Shown: positions 15,348 to 24,546, counted from the first letter of the stretch. The stretch is 42,591 nucleotides of DNA from an uncultured Pedosphaera sp. (GCA_903918755.1 CAIXFN010000059.1:1-42591); one strand, 5' to 3'. Notes: a model not told the origin generated them from the sequence alone. A program made the numbers and translations.

Positions 15348-16838
15348 ATGGTAACTGAAAATCTTATAGCCAAAATGGGCGCACCGGTGGTCGGGGATCG
15401 GAAGCCGCCGATTGCGATCCTGGGCGTGCCGTTTGACAACGTGACCGTGGCGGACACGCGCCGGATTTTCGGGGAAATGATCGCCTCCAAGAAGCCGCAT
15501 TATGTGGCGACGGCAAATGTGGATTTTGTGGTGCAGGCGCTGGGGGACGTGGAACTGCGGCGGATTTTGGCGGATGCGGATCTGATCCTGTGCGACGGCA
15601 TGCCGCTGGTGTGGGCGTCGCGCTTGCTGGGGAACGCCTTGCCGGAGCGAGTGACGGGGTCGGACATGGTGCCGAAACTGCTGGCGGACGCGGAACAAAA
15701 CGGGTGGCGGGTGTTTTTTCTGGGGGGCAAGGAGGAGAGCATCGCGCGGGCGACGGCCAACGTGCGGGCGAAGCACCCCAAAATCCAACTGGTCGGGGCC
15801 TATTCGCCGCCGTTCAAGCCGCTGCTGGAGATGGACCAGGAGGATATTTTGCGGCGGATCAAGGAAGTGCAACCGGACATTTTGCTGGTGGCGTTCGGCT
15901 GCCCGAAACAGGAGAAGTGGATCCGGATGAATTTTGAGCAGGCGGGAGTGCCCTTGAGCATCGGGGTGGGGGCCACGATTGATTTTCTGGGCGGGATTGT
16001 GAAGCGGGCGCCGGTGTGGATGCAGCGGACGGGCCTGGAATGGATCTTCCGGCTCTTGCAGGAGCCGCGGCGGTTGTTCCGTCGCTACTTCACGGATTTT
16101 TGGGTGTTTGGCCGGGCGATCCTGCGGCAGTGGTGGGCGTTGCGCGGCGTGCGGAATCAGGCAAAACGCCTGAACCCGGTGAGTTCCGAATCCGGTTGCG
16201 GCGGCACGTGCGAGGTGGTGCGCTGCTCCGAGCGATTGGATGCGGCGACCGTGCGGGAGTATGAGGAGCTGTGGAAGCAATTGGCGGCGTGCGATGCGAA
16301 CCTGATTTTTGATTTGCATCAGGTGAACTACCTCGACAGCACCGGAGTGGGATTGCTGGTGCGGATGCAAAAGCAATTGCGCGGTAAGAACCGGCAGTTG
16401 GTGTTGGCGGCGGCGACGCCGCAGGTGCAACGGGTGCTGGCCTTGATGAAATTCACCGAGTTTTTTGCGCTGGCGGCCGACTTGAACGCCGCCCGGCTGC
16501 TGATTGCCGACCGGGCCGGGGAGAAGAACGTGGTGATGACCGTGGAGATGGCGGGCAAGGAGGAGGTGCTGGTGTGGCAGGGAGATATTGTGGCGGTGAA
16601 TGAAGAGGCCGTGTGGAAAATGACAAAACTCCACCTGGAGGCGGCGGCCGGGCGCGGGGCGGGGTTGACGATCCTGCTGGCGGAGGTGCGGTTCATTGAC
16701 AGCGCGGGGGTGCGGGTCATGTTGAAGACCCGGAAGGAAGCGTTGAAGCTGGGACTGAAACTGAAATTTGCGGCCGCCTCGCCGCCGGTTTTGAATGTGT
16801 TGCGGATTTTGCGACTGGAGGTGCACTTGCTGGGTTGA
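15348..16838 (+). CDS. WecG/TagA/CpsF glycosyltransferase fused to two STAS domains
   Basis: The protein has 496 residues. Residues ~18-250 are a GT26 (WecG/TagA/CpsF) glycosyltransferase: TANVDF (55-60), ADLILCDGMPLVWASRLLG (77-95), RVTGSDM (101-107), AFGCPKQEKWI (182-192), GVGATIDFLGG (206-216) and RAPVWMQRTGLEWIFRLLQE (220-239). Such enzymes add N-acetylmannosamine-type sugars to lipid-linked intermediates. It continues into two STAS domains: one around 285-385 with YLDSTGVGLL (Ser331, the usual phospho-site), and a second around 395-496 with FIDSAGVRVM (Ser452). Free STAS proteins bind anti-sigma kinases or other regulators, so the fusion suggests regulated glycosyl transfer. The start at ATG 15348 avoids a TTG extension (15309). 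It sits between two glycosyltransferase genes. Confidence 0.88.
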   Translation: MVTENLIAKMGAPVVGDRKPPIAILGVPFDNVTVADTRRIFGEMIASKKPHYVATANVDFVVQALGDVELRRILADADLILCDGMPLVWASRLLGNALPERVTGSDMVPKLLADAEQNGWRVFFLGGKEESIARATANVRAKHPKIQLVGAYSPPFKPLLEMDQEDILRRIKEVQPDILLVAFGCPKQEKWIRMNFEQAGVPLSIGVGATIDFLGGIVKRAPVWMQRTGLEWIFRLLQEPRRLFRRYFTDFWVFGRAILRQWWALRGVRNQAKRLNPVSSESGCGGTCEVVRCSERLDAATVREYEELWKQLAACDANLIFDLHQVNYLDSTGVGLLVRMQKQLRGKNRQLVLAAATPQVQRVLALMKFTEFFALAADLNAARLLIADRAGEKNVVMTVEMAGKEEVLVWQGDIVAVNEEAVWKMTKLHLEAAAGRGAGLTILLAEVRFIDSAGVRVMLKTRKEALKLGLKLKFAAASPPVLNVLRILRLEVHLLG

Positions 16839-16855
16839 TGGATTGATTGAGGCGT

Positions 16856-18010
16856 ATGCGAATTGCTATTTCCACCACGGTGATGCAGCGCGGCAAGTCC
16901 GGGGTGGGCCAGACCATCCTCGCGCTGGTGAAGGCCCTGCTGGCAGAGCCCGGCGACCATGAACTGGTGCTGCTGGTGCTGGCGGAGGATGTCCCGTTGT
17001 TCCAATTTGCCGCCGGACGGGCGGAAATCGTGACGGTGCCGGAAAGTTACCGGCCGGCCATTCGGAATATCCTCTGGCACCAGACCCAGCTGCCGGCGGT
17101 GCTCAAACGGCTGCGGATCGATGTGGTGCATGTGCCCAGCTACCGGCGCTTGCTGTACCGGAGCCCGTGCGCGACGGTGGCCACAATCCATGATCTGGCG
17201 CCGTTCCATGTCCGCGGCAAATACGACATGGCCCGGATGTTTTACGGCCGGGTGGTGGTGCGGATGCTGGCGCGGCGGCAGGATGAGATTATCACCATCA
17301 GCGCGAATACCGCGCGGGATGTGGAACGGTTTTTTGGCGTGCCGGTCGCGCGGCAAAATGTGATTTGGAACGGGATTGATCATGTCCGGTTCCAACCCGG
17401 GAACGCTAGTGAGGCGCGCGCCGAAGCGGCGCAACGATGGCAACTGGCGGCCCCCTTCTTTCTCTATATTTCGCGCCTGGAGCATCCGGCGAAGAATCAT
17501 GTGCGGTTGATTCAGGCGTTCAATCGCTTCAAGAATCGCACAAATTCCAACTGGCAGTTGGTCCTCGGGGGCAGCGACTGGCATGGCGCGGAAGTCATCC
17601 ACGCCGAGGTGGCGGCGTCGCCTTACGCCCGGGACATTCGCTGTCTGGGGTTTGTGGATGATGCGACGCTGCCGGTGCTTTACCGGGCGGCGGAAGTGAT
17701 GGTGTATCCTTCGTTGTTCGAGGGGTTTGGACTGCCGCCGGTGGAAGCGATGGCGTGCGGGTGTCCGGTGTTGAGTTCGACGCGGGGGTCGCTCGCGGAA
17801 GTGGTGGCCGGCGCGGCGGAGACCCTGGAGCCGGAGGATGTGGACAACATGGCGGCGGGATTACAGCGGCTGGCGGAGGACGGGGGACGGCGGGGGCAAT
17901 TGCGGGCGGCTGGATTGGAGAATGCCCGGCGATTCGATTGGGGGCAGAATGCCCGGCAGGTGCTCGCGGTGTACCGGGCGGCCTTGGTGCGGCGGTCCGG
18001 GAAGGCGTGA
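16856..18010 (+). CDS. GT4-type glycosyltransferase
   Basis: This is a 384-residue GT-B glycosyltransferase. It begins MRIAISTTVMQRGKSGVGQ, has TIHDLAPFH, IITISANTARDVERFFGV and NGIDHVRFQP. The C-terminal E-x7-E motif is PSLFEGFGLPPVEAMACGCPV, typical of mannosyl/glucosyl transferases of family 4. It is soluble or peripheral. ATG 16856 is preferred to TTG 16847 because it is preceded by GAGG and starts the Rossmann strand directly. The gene lies 17 bases after the GT26-STAS gene in the same operon. It is unlike the first GT4 protein of this locus in sequence, so the two probably add different sugars. Confidence 0.9.
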   Translation: MRIAISTTVMQRGKSGVGQTILALVKALLAEPGDHELVLLVLAEDVPLFQFAAGRAEIVTVPESYRPAIRNILWHQTQLPAVLKRLRIDVVHVPSYRRLLYRSPCATVATIHDLAPFHVRGKYDMARMFYGRVVVRMLARRQDEIITISANTARDVERFFGVPVARQNVIWNGIDHVRFQPGNASEARAEAAQRWQLAAPFFLYISRLEHPAKNHVRLIQAFNRFKNRTNSNWQLVLGGSDWHGAEVIHAEVAASPYARDIRCLGFVDDATLPVLYRAAEVMVYPSLFEGFGLPPVEAMACGCPVLSSTRGSLAEVVAGAAETLEPEDVDNMAAGLQRLAEDGGRRGQLRAAGLENARRFDWGQNARQVLAVYRAALVRRSGKA

Positions 18011-18254
18011 AGGGCGGGACGAAATCCGAACGGGGGGAACTTTGGCATGAATCCAGCGTTTCCCGATCTGATTGAGCAATTGAGAAACGTGCAATAAATT
18101 GATAATAAACGCTTTGTGATGAACCGACGAGACCCCCAACCGACCCGGACACGAAAATCCGGGTTGCAAATGCAATGAATTTGCGCACCCAATTGGCGTC
18201 GGGCGAAAGAGCGTTACATTTTGGCGGGGTTCGGCGAACGTTGGCGACACGGAA
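18011..18254. other. Intergenic region with promoter-like AT-rich segment
   Basis: This 244-bp gap is the longest inside the exopolysaccharide locus, between the second GT4 gene and the Wzc-like gene. It contains an AT-rich promoter candidate near 18080-18108 and a stem-loop, ACCCGGA (18143-18149) with TCCGGGT (18158-18164). A second transcription unit for chain-length control and export could start here. Confidence 0.45.
18080..18108 (+). promoter_or_regulatory. Candidate sigma-70-like promoter for the export genes
   Basis: TTGAGA (18080-18085) and TAATAA (18103-18108) are 17 bases apart in an AT-rich island ahead of the Wzc-like gene. The match to consensus is partial. Confidence 0.3.
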
Positions 18255-20276
18255 ATGAACGAGGTTCCAGACAATTCAAGGGCATCCAAGCCCGGCGAGG
18301 CCGAGTCAGCGCCGGTCGAGGAGCGACTGCCCGCGGCGGAGGGGGCGACCAAGCCGGCGAAACCCGCGGGGTTGCCGTTTGATCCGCTGCGCTTGGTGAC
18401 CGCCTTGTTGCGCCGCTGGCTGCTGATTCTCATCTCAGGGGCGGTGCTGGGCGTGCTGGGCGGATTGGGGGCATATTCCAAATTCTCGGCCGACTACAAA
18501 GCCGGCGCCCAACTGATGCGGCAGGAGCCTTCCTCGACGTTCCGGGCCTCGGAACTGGGGGAGCCGTTCAAACCGCGCCAATTATCCGTGACGACCCTGG
18601 TGGGATTCATGAAGTCGCCGGCGGTGATGCAACGGGTGGCGGAGCAGGTGCAACTGCCGGCGCGGATGGTGTCGGGCGGGTTGACGATCACCCCGGAGCG
18701 CAACACCGACCTGATCAACCTGACGTACACCACCAAGCGGAGCCGGCAAACGGCGGCGCGCGTGCTCAATGCGTTTGGGAACGAAGTGGTGCGGATGACC
18801 CGGGAGATGCAGTCGCAGGAGGCCTCGGAAATCAACCGTTTGCTCAAGCGGCAGGTGGCGAAGGCGGACGATGACCTGCGCACGATCAACAATGAGCTGC
18901 TGGAGTTTTCGAAACAGGCCGGGATCATCAACGCGGACAAGGAAATTGATGCCTACTTGCGGAGTTTGGGCGATGTGGACATGAAGTTTGAGACCATGCG
19001 CATCGATTATGAGACGGCGGATTTGAAGATCGCCGCGCTGGAAAAGGAACTGGCGCTCAACAATCCGATGGCGGAACGCTTGACGATGGCGCGGGAAAAG
19101 CTGGCACAGATGCTGCAGCAATTCACGCCGGCCAATCCGCTGGTGGAAGAGCAGAAGGGGGTGGTGGCGGAATTGGAGGCGAAGATGAAGGAGTCGGAGG
19201 ATAAGCCGATGGCCGCGCCCCGGCAGGGCGAGAGCGGGCTGGCGACGACATTTTATACGGAGTTGATGAGCCTCAAAACGCAGAAGCAGGTGATTTCGGC
19301 GCAATTGGAGAAGCTCAAGACGGTGCGCTCCGGCTTGGAAGACAAGCTGAAGGGACTGCCGGAGAAAGGGATGCAACTGGCCCGGATGAAGGCCCGGCAA
19401 CAAGCGCTGGAATCCGCCCAGGCGCTCCTGACCAGCCGGCAGCGGGAGGCGCAGGTGTATGAAGAGAATCCCCTGGGGTATTACCGGTTTTTTGACGCCA
19501 AGGTGGACGATGTGGAAATGTCCGGTCGCGGGAAGAAGGTGATCATGGTGACGGTGGCGGCGGGATTCTTTGGGGTATTTCTGGCGATGTTCGGTGTCTG
19601 CCTGGTGGAGTCTTTTGATGACCGGATTGTGACCAAGTCGGATTTGAAACGGGTGACCAAGCTGCCGCTCCTGGCGACCCTGCCGGACCTGGATGAGTTG
19701 GACAGTGTCGCCCAGGCCAATTGGTCTTTCCGCACCTGGCTGGCCTTGAAGGCCAAGTTTCTGGAAGGGCCGCGGGGGGAAATCGTCTGCGGCTGGCTGT
19801 CAGCCCACCGGTCCGAAGGGTGTTCGACGTGGGTGGATTTGCTGGCGCGGGCGGCCGCCCAGCGGAGTGAGAATGTGCTGGTGGTGACCAATCACGCGCC
19901 CGTCAACGGGGCGGTGCAGCCGTTGGAGGGAGCGCTGGCGGATCCGGCGTCAGTCGGAATTAAACGCGGTACGCCGCGCTGGCTGCTGACCCCGCCAGAC
20001 TGGCATTGGGACGCGGAGCGCCGGCGGCAGTGGCGGACGGCGATGGAGAAATGGACCCAGGCGGAAGGCTTGGTGGTGCTGGTGGCACTGACCAAGGTGG
20101 ATCAGCCCGAAACGTTGTTATTTGAAGGGGACCTCACCCAACTGGTGTGGGTGGCGCGCAGTGGCTACTCCCGGAGCAAGGAAACCGCGGAGCGCTTGTT
20201 CAATATGCAAAACGCCGGGTGTCGCTTTGCTGGGACCGTGCTCAACTCTGAACCGAAGATTCTACCCTGGGCATGA
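18255..20276 (+). CDS. Wzc/GumC-like polysaccharide chain-length protein with degenerate kinase domain
   Basis: This inner-membrane protein has 673 residues. A cytosolic Pro/Ala-rich leader is followed by TM1 (about 54-74), a long periplasmic coiled-coil region (about 75-420), and TM2 (about 428-450). The cytosolic tail resembles a bacterial tyrosine kinase/ParA fold. Wzz/Wzc proteins set chain length and dock to the Wza export channel. In the tail, the place of the P-loop GEGKST reads SEGCST (residues 520-525), so the ATP-binding lysine is Cys523, and no Tyr-rich C-terminal cluster is seen. It therefore probably has no kinase activity. A FAGTVLNSEP-like end of the ParA fold is kept. Its stop overlaps the next start (ATGA), coupling it to the export protein. 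Confidence 0.85.
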   Translation: MNEVPDNSRASKPGEAESAPVEERLPAAEGATKPAKPAGLPFDPLRLVTALLRRWLLILISGAVLGVLGGLGAYSKFSADYKAGAQLMRQEPSSTFRASELGEPFKPRQLSVTTLVGFMKSPAVMQRVAEQVQLPARMVSGGLTITPERNTDLINLTYTTKRSRQTAARVLNAFGNEVVRMTREMQSQEASEINRLLKRQVAKADDDLRTINNELLEFSKQAGIINADKEIDAYLRSLGDVDMKFETMRIDYETADLKIAALEKELALNNPMAERLTMAREKLAQMLQQFTPANPLVEEQKGVVAELEAKMKESEDKPMAAPRQGESGLATTFYTELMSLKTQKQVISAQLEKLKTVRSGLEDKLKGLPEKGMQLARMKARQQALESAQALLTSRQREAQVYEENPLGYYRFFDAKVDDVEMSGRGKKVIMVTVAAGFFGVFLAMFGVCLVESFDDRIVTKSDLKRVTKLPLLATLPDLDELDSVAQANWSFRTWLALKAKFLEGPRGEIVCGWLSAHRSEGCSTWVDLLARAAAQRSENVLVVTNHAPVNGAVQPLEGALADPASVGIKRGTPRWLLTPPDWHWDAERRRQWRTAMEKWTQAEGLVVLVALTKVDQPETLLFEGDLTQLVWVARSGYSRSKETAERLFNMQNAGCRFAGTVLNSEPKILPWA

Positions 20277-21325
20277 AACTTTTACCGGCTTGGGCGGTAT
20301 TATTGACAGCCACGGTTCTGTTTTTGAGTGCCGGGGCAGGGGCGCGCGCCCAAAAGGCAATTATTCCGGTGGTGCCCAAGCCGGAAGCGCCGAAGGTGTT
20401 CGCCGCCTCGAATGCCAAAGCCCGGGCCGCCTGGCAGAAACATCTCACCCTGGGGCCCAACGATGTGATCAACATTTCGTATTATGGGAAATCGGAGTTG
20501 GACCGGGCGAACCTATTGATCGGGCCGGATGGGCGGTTGAGCTACCTGCAGGCGCAGGGGGTCATGGCCAGCGGGTTGACCATTGATGAACTGCGGGACG
20601 TGATGACGACAGAGATTGCGAAGTATTATCGCAACCCACGGCTCATGATTTCGCCGGGGGAATTCCGGAGTAAGAAGTTTTATATCCTGGGGAAAATTGT
20701 GGACAAGGGAGCCTTTACCCTGGACCGGCCCTTGACCCTGCTGGAAGGGGTGGCGCAGGCGGGGGGGCTGGAGACGGGGCTCTACCAGTTAAACACAGTG
20801 GAACTGGCGGATTTTCAGCGGAGCTTTCTGATTCGCAACCGGCAGCGGGTGGCGGTGGATTTTGAGAAATTGTTCCGTGAGGGCGACCTATCCCAAAACA
20901 TCCTGCTGGAACCGGATGACTACCTGTATTTTCCCTCCGCCAACAACAATGAGATCTATGTCCTAGGCTCGGTGAAATCCCCCGGGGCGCAGGGTCTCGA
21001 CATGAATGCGAATGTCCTGCAAGTCGTGACGCTGGCGGGTGGATTTACGGAACGCGCGTTCAAGGAGCGGGTGCTGGTGGTGCGGGGCAGTCTGGATCAT
21101 CCGCAGCGGATCATCGTGGACTGCGGCGCTGCGCTGGCGGCCAAGGCGCTGAGTTTCCGGCTGCAACCGCGCGACATTATTTATGTGTCTGACCAGCCGT
21201 GGGCCCGGGTGGAGGATTTGGCGGACCTGGCGGCAACCTCGTTCATTGAAACGGTGGTCACGATTTGGACCGGCGGCAACATCGGTCCGCTGATCACCCA
21301 TCCGTTTGTGCCGACGCTCAAATAA
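20273..21325 (+). CDS. Wza-type polysaccharide export protein (SLBB)
   Basis: This 350-residue protein has a signal peptide of about 26 residues ending ARA-Q and no lipobox cysteine, so it is probably periplasmic or peripheral at the outer membrane. A Poly_export domain (LGPNDVINISYYGKSELD, GPDGRLSYLQAQG) is followed by SLBB-type repeats (YILGKIVDKGAFTLD, PLTLLEGVAQAGG, EIYVLGSVKSPG, VVTLAGGFTE). Such proteins build the outer-membrane polysaccharide channel. It is coupled by ATGA to the Wzc-like gene, and nine bases later comes a paralogue. Confidence 0.88.
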   Translation: MKLLPAWAVLLTATVLFLSAGAGARAQKAIIPVVPKPEAPKVFAASNAKARAAWQKHLTLGPNDVINISYYGKSELDRANLLIGPDGRLSYLQAQGVMASGLTIDELRDVMTTEIAKYYRNPRLMISPGEFRSKKFYILGKIVDKGAFTLDRPLTLLEGVAQAGGLETGLYQLNTVELADFQRSFLIRNRQRVAVDFEKLFREGDLSQNILLEPDDYLYFPSANNNEIYVLGSVKSPGAQGLDMNANVLQVVTLAGGFTERAFKERVLVVRGSLDHPQRIIVDCGAALAAKALSFRLQPRDIIYVSDQPWARVEDLADLAATSFIETVVTIWTGGNIGPLITHPFVPTLK

Positions 21326-21334
21326 TGGCTGGCG

Positions 21335-22432
21335 ATGAACGCGCGCTTATTCAATTGGGGGTCGGTCGTGGGAATTGCCCTGGCGGCAGTGGGATTGGGG
21401 TTGGCGGGCTGTGCCGTCACCAAGGGACCGAGTTTTGATCCGCGGGCCAAGGCGGTGGGGGCCGGGGGAACGAACGCGTCCGGGATTTTCACGAACGCCA
21501 CTGCGAGCAAGATCAAGCCCGAGTGGTTGGTGCCCTCCAAGGAACCCTACCGGCTGGGGCCGGGGGACAAGTTGGAACTCGAATTGGTCGGCCGGACCGG
21601 CACGCGGACGACCACCTTTGTGTGCCCGGATGGCAAGATCTACTACGACCTGCTGCCGGGAATGGATGTGTGGGGGCTTTCGCTGGAGGAGGCCCGGCAC
21701 GCGCTGGAAACGGAATTGGCGAAATATTATGTGCGGCCGCAGCTTTCGGCGAACCTCTCCCGGGTGGTCAGCAAGCGGGTCTGGGTGTTGGGGCGGTTGA
21801 ACAAGTCCGGCCTGTTTCCGTTGGATGGGCCCATGACGGTGATCGAGGCCATCTCCCGGGCCGGCGGTCTGTTCACCTCACGCTTCAACGGGACCACCGA
21901 AGAATTGGCCGATCTGAATCACAGCTTTCTGATCCGGGGCGGGGAGATGTTGCCGATCGATTTTAAGAAGCTCTTGCGGGAGGGGGATACGGCGCAGAAT
22001 ATTTACCTGGAGCCGGATGACTTCATCTATCTGCCCTCCTCGCTTTCTTCCGAGATTTACGTCCTGGGGGCGGTGAACGGGCCGCGGCCGGTGGGGTACG
22101 CGGACAATATCACGCTCACAACGGCCATTGCCAAGGCCCTGGGAACCTCGCCGCAGGCGCAACTCACCCACGTGGCAATCGTGCGGGGCTCGCTGGTGCA
22201 GCCGAAAATCGCGATCGTTGATTTCAATGCGATTCTCAAGGGGCGGGCGACGGATGTACGGTTGGAAGCGCGGGATATTGTGTACGTGCCCCTCAGTCCC
22301 TACCGGACAATCGATCGCTACGCCAAGATGATCACGGACACCTTTGTGCGCACGGTGGCGGCGAACGAGGGCGGTCACGCGGTGGATTCGAAGTTTGGCG
22401 GGGTGGGCGTGAGCAGTCCGCTCACCAAATAA
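21335..22432 (+). CDS. Wza-type polysaccharide export lipoprotein, second copy
   Basis: This 365-residue protein has a lipoprotein signal (LGLAGC, Cys26), then a Poly_export domain (LGPGDKLELELVGR, PDGKIYYDLLPGMDVWG) and SLBB repeats (VWVLGRLNKSGLFPLD, MTVIEAISRAGG, EIYVLGAVNGPRPVG). It is clearly paralogous to the preceding gene (shared SFLIR, REGD-x-x-QNI-x-LEPDD, EIYVLG) but lipidated. The pair suggests a hetero-oligomeric channel or two export proteins working with one chain-length protein. ATG 21335 gives the lipobox at the right distance. It is the last exopolysaccharide gene of the run, and the ureide genes start 28 bases later with no visible terminator. Confidence 0.88.
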   Translation: MNARLFNWGSVVGIALAAVGLGLAGCAVTKGPSFDPRAKAVGAGGTNASGIFTNATASKIKPEWLVPSKEPYRLGPGDKLELELVGRTGTRTTTFVCPDGKIYYDLLPGMDVWGLSLEEARHALETELAKYYVRPQLSANLSRVVSKRVWVLGRLNKSGLFPLDGPMTVIEAISRAGGLFTSRFNGTTEELADLNHSFLIRGGEMLPIDFKKLLREGDTAQNIYLEPDDFIYLPSSLSSEIYVLGAVNGPRPVGYADNITLTTAIAKALGTSPQAQLTHVAIVRGSLVQPKIAIVDFNAILKGRATDVRLEARDIVYVPLSPYRTIDRYAKMITDTFVRTVAANEGGHAVDSKFGGVGVSSPLTK

Positions 22433-22460
22433 GCGGCAGACCAACCAAGCGAAAGGTCAA

Positions 22461-23708
22461 ATGCTGGAGCCGGCGAGAACGGTGGTTGAATTGCAGGAAT
22501 TGCGCGCGCTGACCGGGGATGCCAATGGGGCGCAGCGGGTGGCGTTTACGCCCGTCTGGCGGGCGGCCCGGGCGTGGCTCGCGGAAAAACTGGCGGCCCT
22601 GCCGGTCGAGGTGCACACCGACGCGGCGGGTAATTTGTGGGCGACGTTACGGGGCCTGGAGGAGCGGGCACTGTTGATCGGCGGCCATCTGGATTCGGTG
22701 CCCAACGGCGGCTGGCTGGACGGCTGCCTGAACGTGCTGGCGGGGTTGGAAATCCTGCGGCGTGTGAACGCCGAGTTTCAGGGCCGGCCGCCGGTGACGG
22801 TGCGCTTGGTGGATTGGGCGGATGAGGAGGGAGCGCGGTTTGGCAAGAGCCTGTTCGGTTCGTCCGCCTGCGCCGGGACGCTAAACCTGGCCGAGGCGCG
22901 CGGTTTGCGCGACGCGGGCGGGCGGGGATTGCCCGAGGTGTTGCGGGAGGTGGGCATCGACCTGGAGCGCGTGAAGGAAAGCGGGGTGGAATTGCGCACC
23001 GCAGCGGCCTACCTGGAATTGCATATTGAACAAGGGCCGGTGTTGCTCGATCTCGGACTGCCGTTGGGCGTGGTATTGGGCACGTTTGGGGTGGAGCGGC
23101 ACGCCATTACGTTCAAGGGCCAGGCGGCGCACTCCGGGAGCACGCCGATGAACCGGCGGCGGGACGCTTTTCTGGCGGCCGCGCGGATGAGTCCGGAGAT
23201 TTACCGGATTGCGGCGGAGCACGGCGGGGTTTGCACCATCGGATCCTGCGAGACGAAGCCGGGCATCGTGACCAGCGTGGTGGCGGAATGCCGGATCACG
23301 CTCGATCAGCGGCACTTGGACGCCGGGGCGCTGGCCCGGATGTGGGAGGCGGCGCGCATGGCCAGCGAACGATTTGCGCAGGAGGGCGGAGTGAGCGTGA
23401 CGTGGGAGAGAATTTGGCAAATCGAACCCATCCCTTTCCATCCGGCGTTGATCGATTTGTGCGCCGGGGCGATCGCCGAATCGGGGGCCCGGCCGCAGCG
23501 GATGCCTTCGGGCCCATTGCATGATGCCGCCGAGGTGGCGCGGGCGGGCGTGCCCACGGTGATGCTGTTTGTGCAGAGCCTGGGGGGCATCAGCCACAAC
23601 AAAATCGAGGATACCCGGGAGGAGGATTTGCGGTTGGCGGTGACCGCGTTTGACCGGTTGGCGGACAAGACGATGGCCTGGCTGCAGGAAACGGGGCGTA
23701 AAAGTTGA
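22461..23708 (+). CDS. M20-family Zn amidohydrolase (allantoate / N-carbamoyl amino acid type)
   Basis: This cytosolic dinuclear-zinc hydrolase has 415 residues and belongs to the AllC/HyuC/ureidoglycolate amidohydrolase group. The metal ligands are in place: GGHLDSV (His76), NGGWLDGCLN (Asp87), DWADEEGARF (Glu122/123), LELHIEQGP (His188) and GGISHNKIED (His379). Members hydrolyse allantoate, ureidoglycolate or N-carbamoyl amino acids, releasing CO2 and ammonia. Sequence motifs alone do not separate these substrates. The next two genes encode ureidoglycine aminohydrolase and malate synthase, which makes allantoate or ureidoglycolate the best guess. AAAGG lies a few bases before the ATG. Confidence 0.85.
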   Translation: MLEPARTVVELQELRALTGDANGAQRVAFTPVWRAARAWLAEKLAALPVEVHTDAAGNLWATLRGLEERALLIGGHLDSVPNGGWLDGCLNVLAGLEILRRVNAEFQGRPPVTVRLVDWADEEGARFGKSLFGSSACAGTLNLAEARGLRDAGGRGLPEVLREVGIDLERVKESGVELRTAAAYLELHIEQGPVLLDLGLPLGVVLGTFGVERHAITFKGQAAHSGSTPMNRRRDAFLAAARMSPEIYRIAAEHGGVCTIGSCETKPGIVTSVVAECRITLDQRHLDAGALARMWEAARMASERFAQEGGVSVTWERIWQIEPIPFHPALIDLCAGAIAESGARPQRMPSGPLHDAAEVARAGVPTVMLFVQSLGGISHNKIEDTREEDLRLAVTAFDRLADKTMAWLQETGRKS

Positions 23709-23786
23709 ATGGCCGGGGCAATTTTGGAATGGCCAAACCGGGGGAAAGTCTCTAGGTAATGCGGCAATTAACGACATAGCGAAATC

Positions 23787-24530
23787 ATGACCGAATTATT
23801 TGGAGCCACCCGCAGCGTGATCAAAGGCCGGTACGCGTTGCTTGCCCCGGGCGGATTTGCGGCCGGCAATCTCCCGGGGTGGGAGAAGGCCACTGCGTTT
23901 GTACAAATTTCCCCGGCCATGGGGGCGGGCTTTTGCCAATCGCTGATCACCCTGGGGCGCGACGCGGAGGGGCGCGGTAACACTGGGGCGTTGGAGTATT
24001 TTGTTTATGTGGTGGAGGGTTCCGGTGCCTTGACCGTGGATGAAAAAAAGCACCGGTTCGAGGTGGGCAATTTTGCCTATGTGCCGCCGGGCAAGGACAT
24101 TTTTTTCCAGGGTTCGGTCACGCCGATGAAACTGCTGGTGCTGCAAAAGAAATACGTGCCACTGGCGGGGGCCGCGCGTCCGCCGGCCGTTTTCGGCCTG
24201 GATCGTGAAGTGAAGGCTCAGCCTTTGGCGGGCAATGCGGACATCAAAAAGCAGGCGCTCCTGCCCGAGGGGCCGGGATTTGACCTGGCGGTGAATCTTT
24301 TGACGTACCCGCCGGGCGCGGCATTGCCCGCGGTGGAAACGCATTACATGGAACATGGTATTCTGATGCTGAAGGGGCAGGGTCTGCAGCGTTTGGAGTC
24401 GGACCATTTTCCTGTGCAGACGGGGGATGTGATCTGGGCGGCGCCGTATTGTCCGCAATGGTTTGTAGCGGTAGGCAAAGTTCCGGCTGTCTGCCTCGTA
24501 TACCAGGATGTGAACCGCGATCCGATTTGA
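23787..24530 (+). CDS. allE: (S)-ureidoglycine aminohydrolase
   Basis: This 247-residue bicupin protein matches AllE/YlbA, the Mn-dependent enzyme that turns (S)-ureidoglycine into (S)-ureidoglycolate and ammonia. Family landmarks are the start [37 protein letters not shown] and FAYVPPG in the first cupin. The second cupin has [30 protein letters not shown], with the metal-binding E-x-H-x3-E pattern, and [16 protein letters not shown]. It lies between the M20 amidohydrolase and malate synthase genes, which supports ureide breakdown. The 78-bp gap before it shows no obvious promoter or terminator. Confidence 0.9.
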   Translation: MTELFGATRSVIKGRYALLAPGGFAAGNLPGWEKATAFVQISPAMGAGFCQSLITLGRDAEGRGNTGALEYFVYVVEGSGALTVDEKKHRFEVGNFAYVPPGKDIFFQGSVTPMKLLVLQKKYVPLAGAARPPAVFGLDREVKAQPLAGNADIKKQALLPEGPGFDLAVNLLTYPPGAALPAVETHYMEHGILMLKGQGLQRLESDHFPVQTGDVIWAAPYCPQWFVAVGKVPAVCLVYQDVNRDPI

Positions 24531-24546
24531 GCTGACTTTTTCGACT

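Noticed and set aside
18040-18062. Possible sigma-54 promoter (TGGCATG...) before the Wzc-like gene
   Set aside because: The -12 half (TTGC) is not matched at the right distance. The AT-rich site at 18080-18108 is a better, still weak, candidate.
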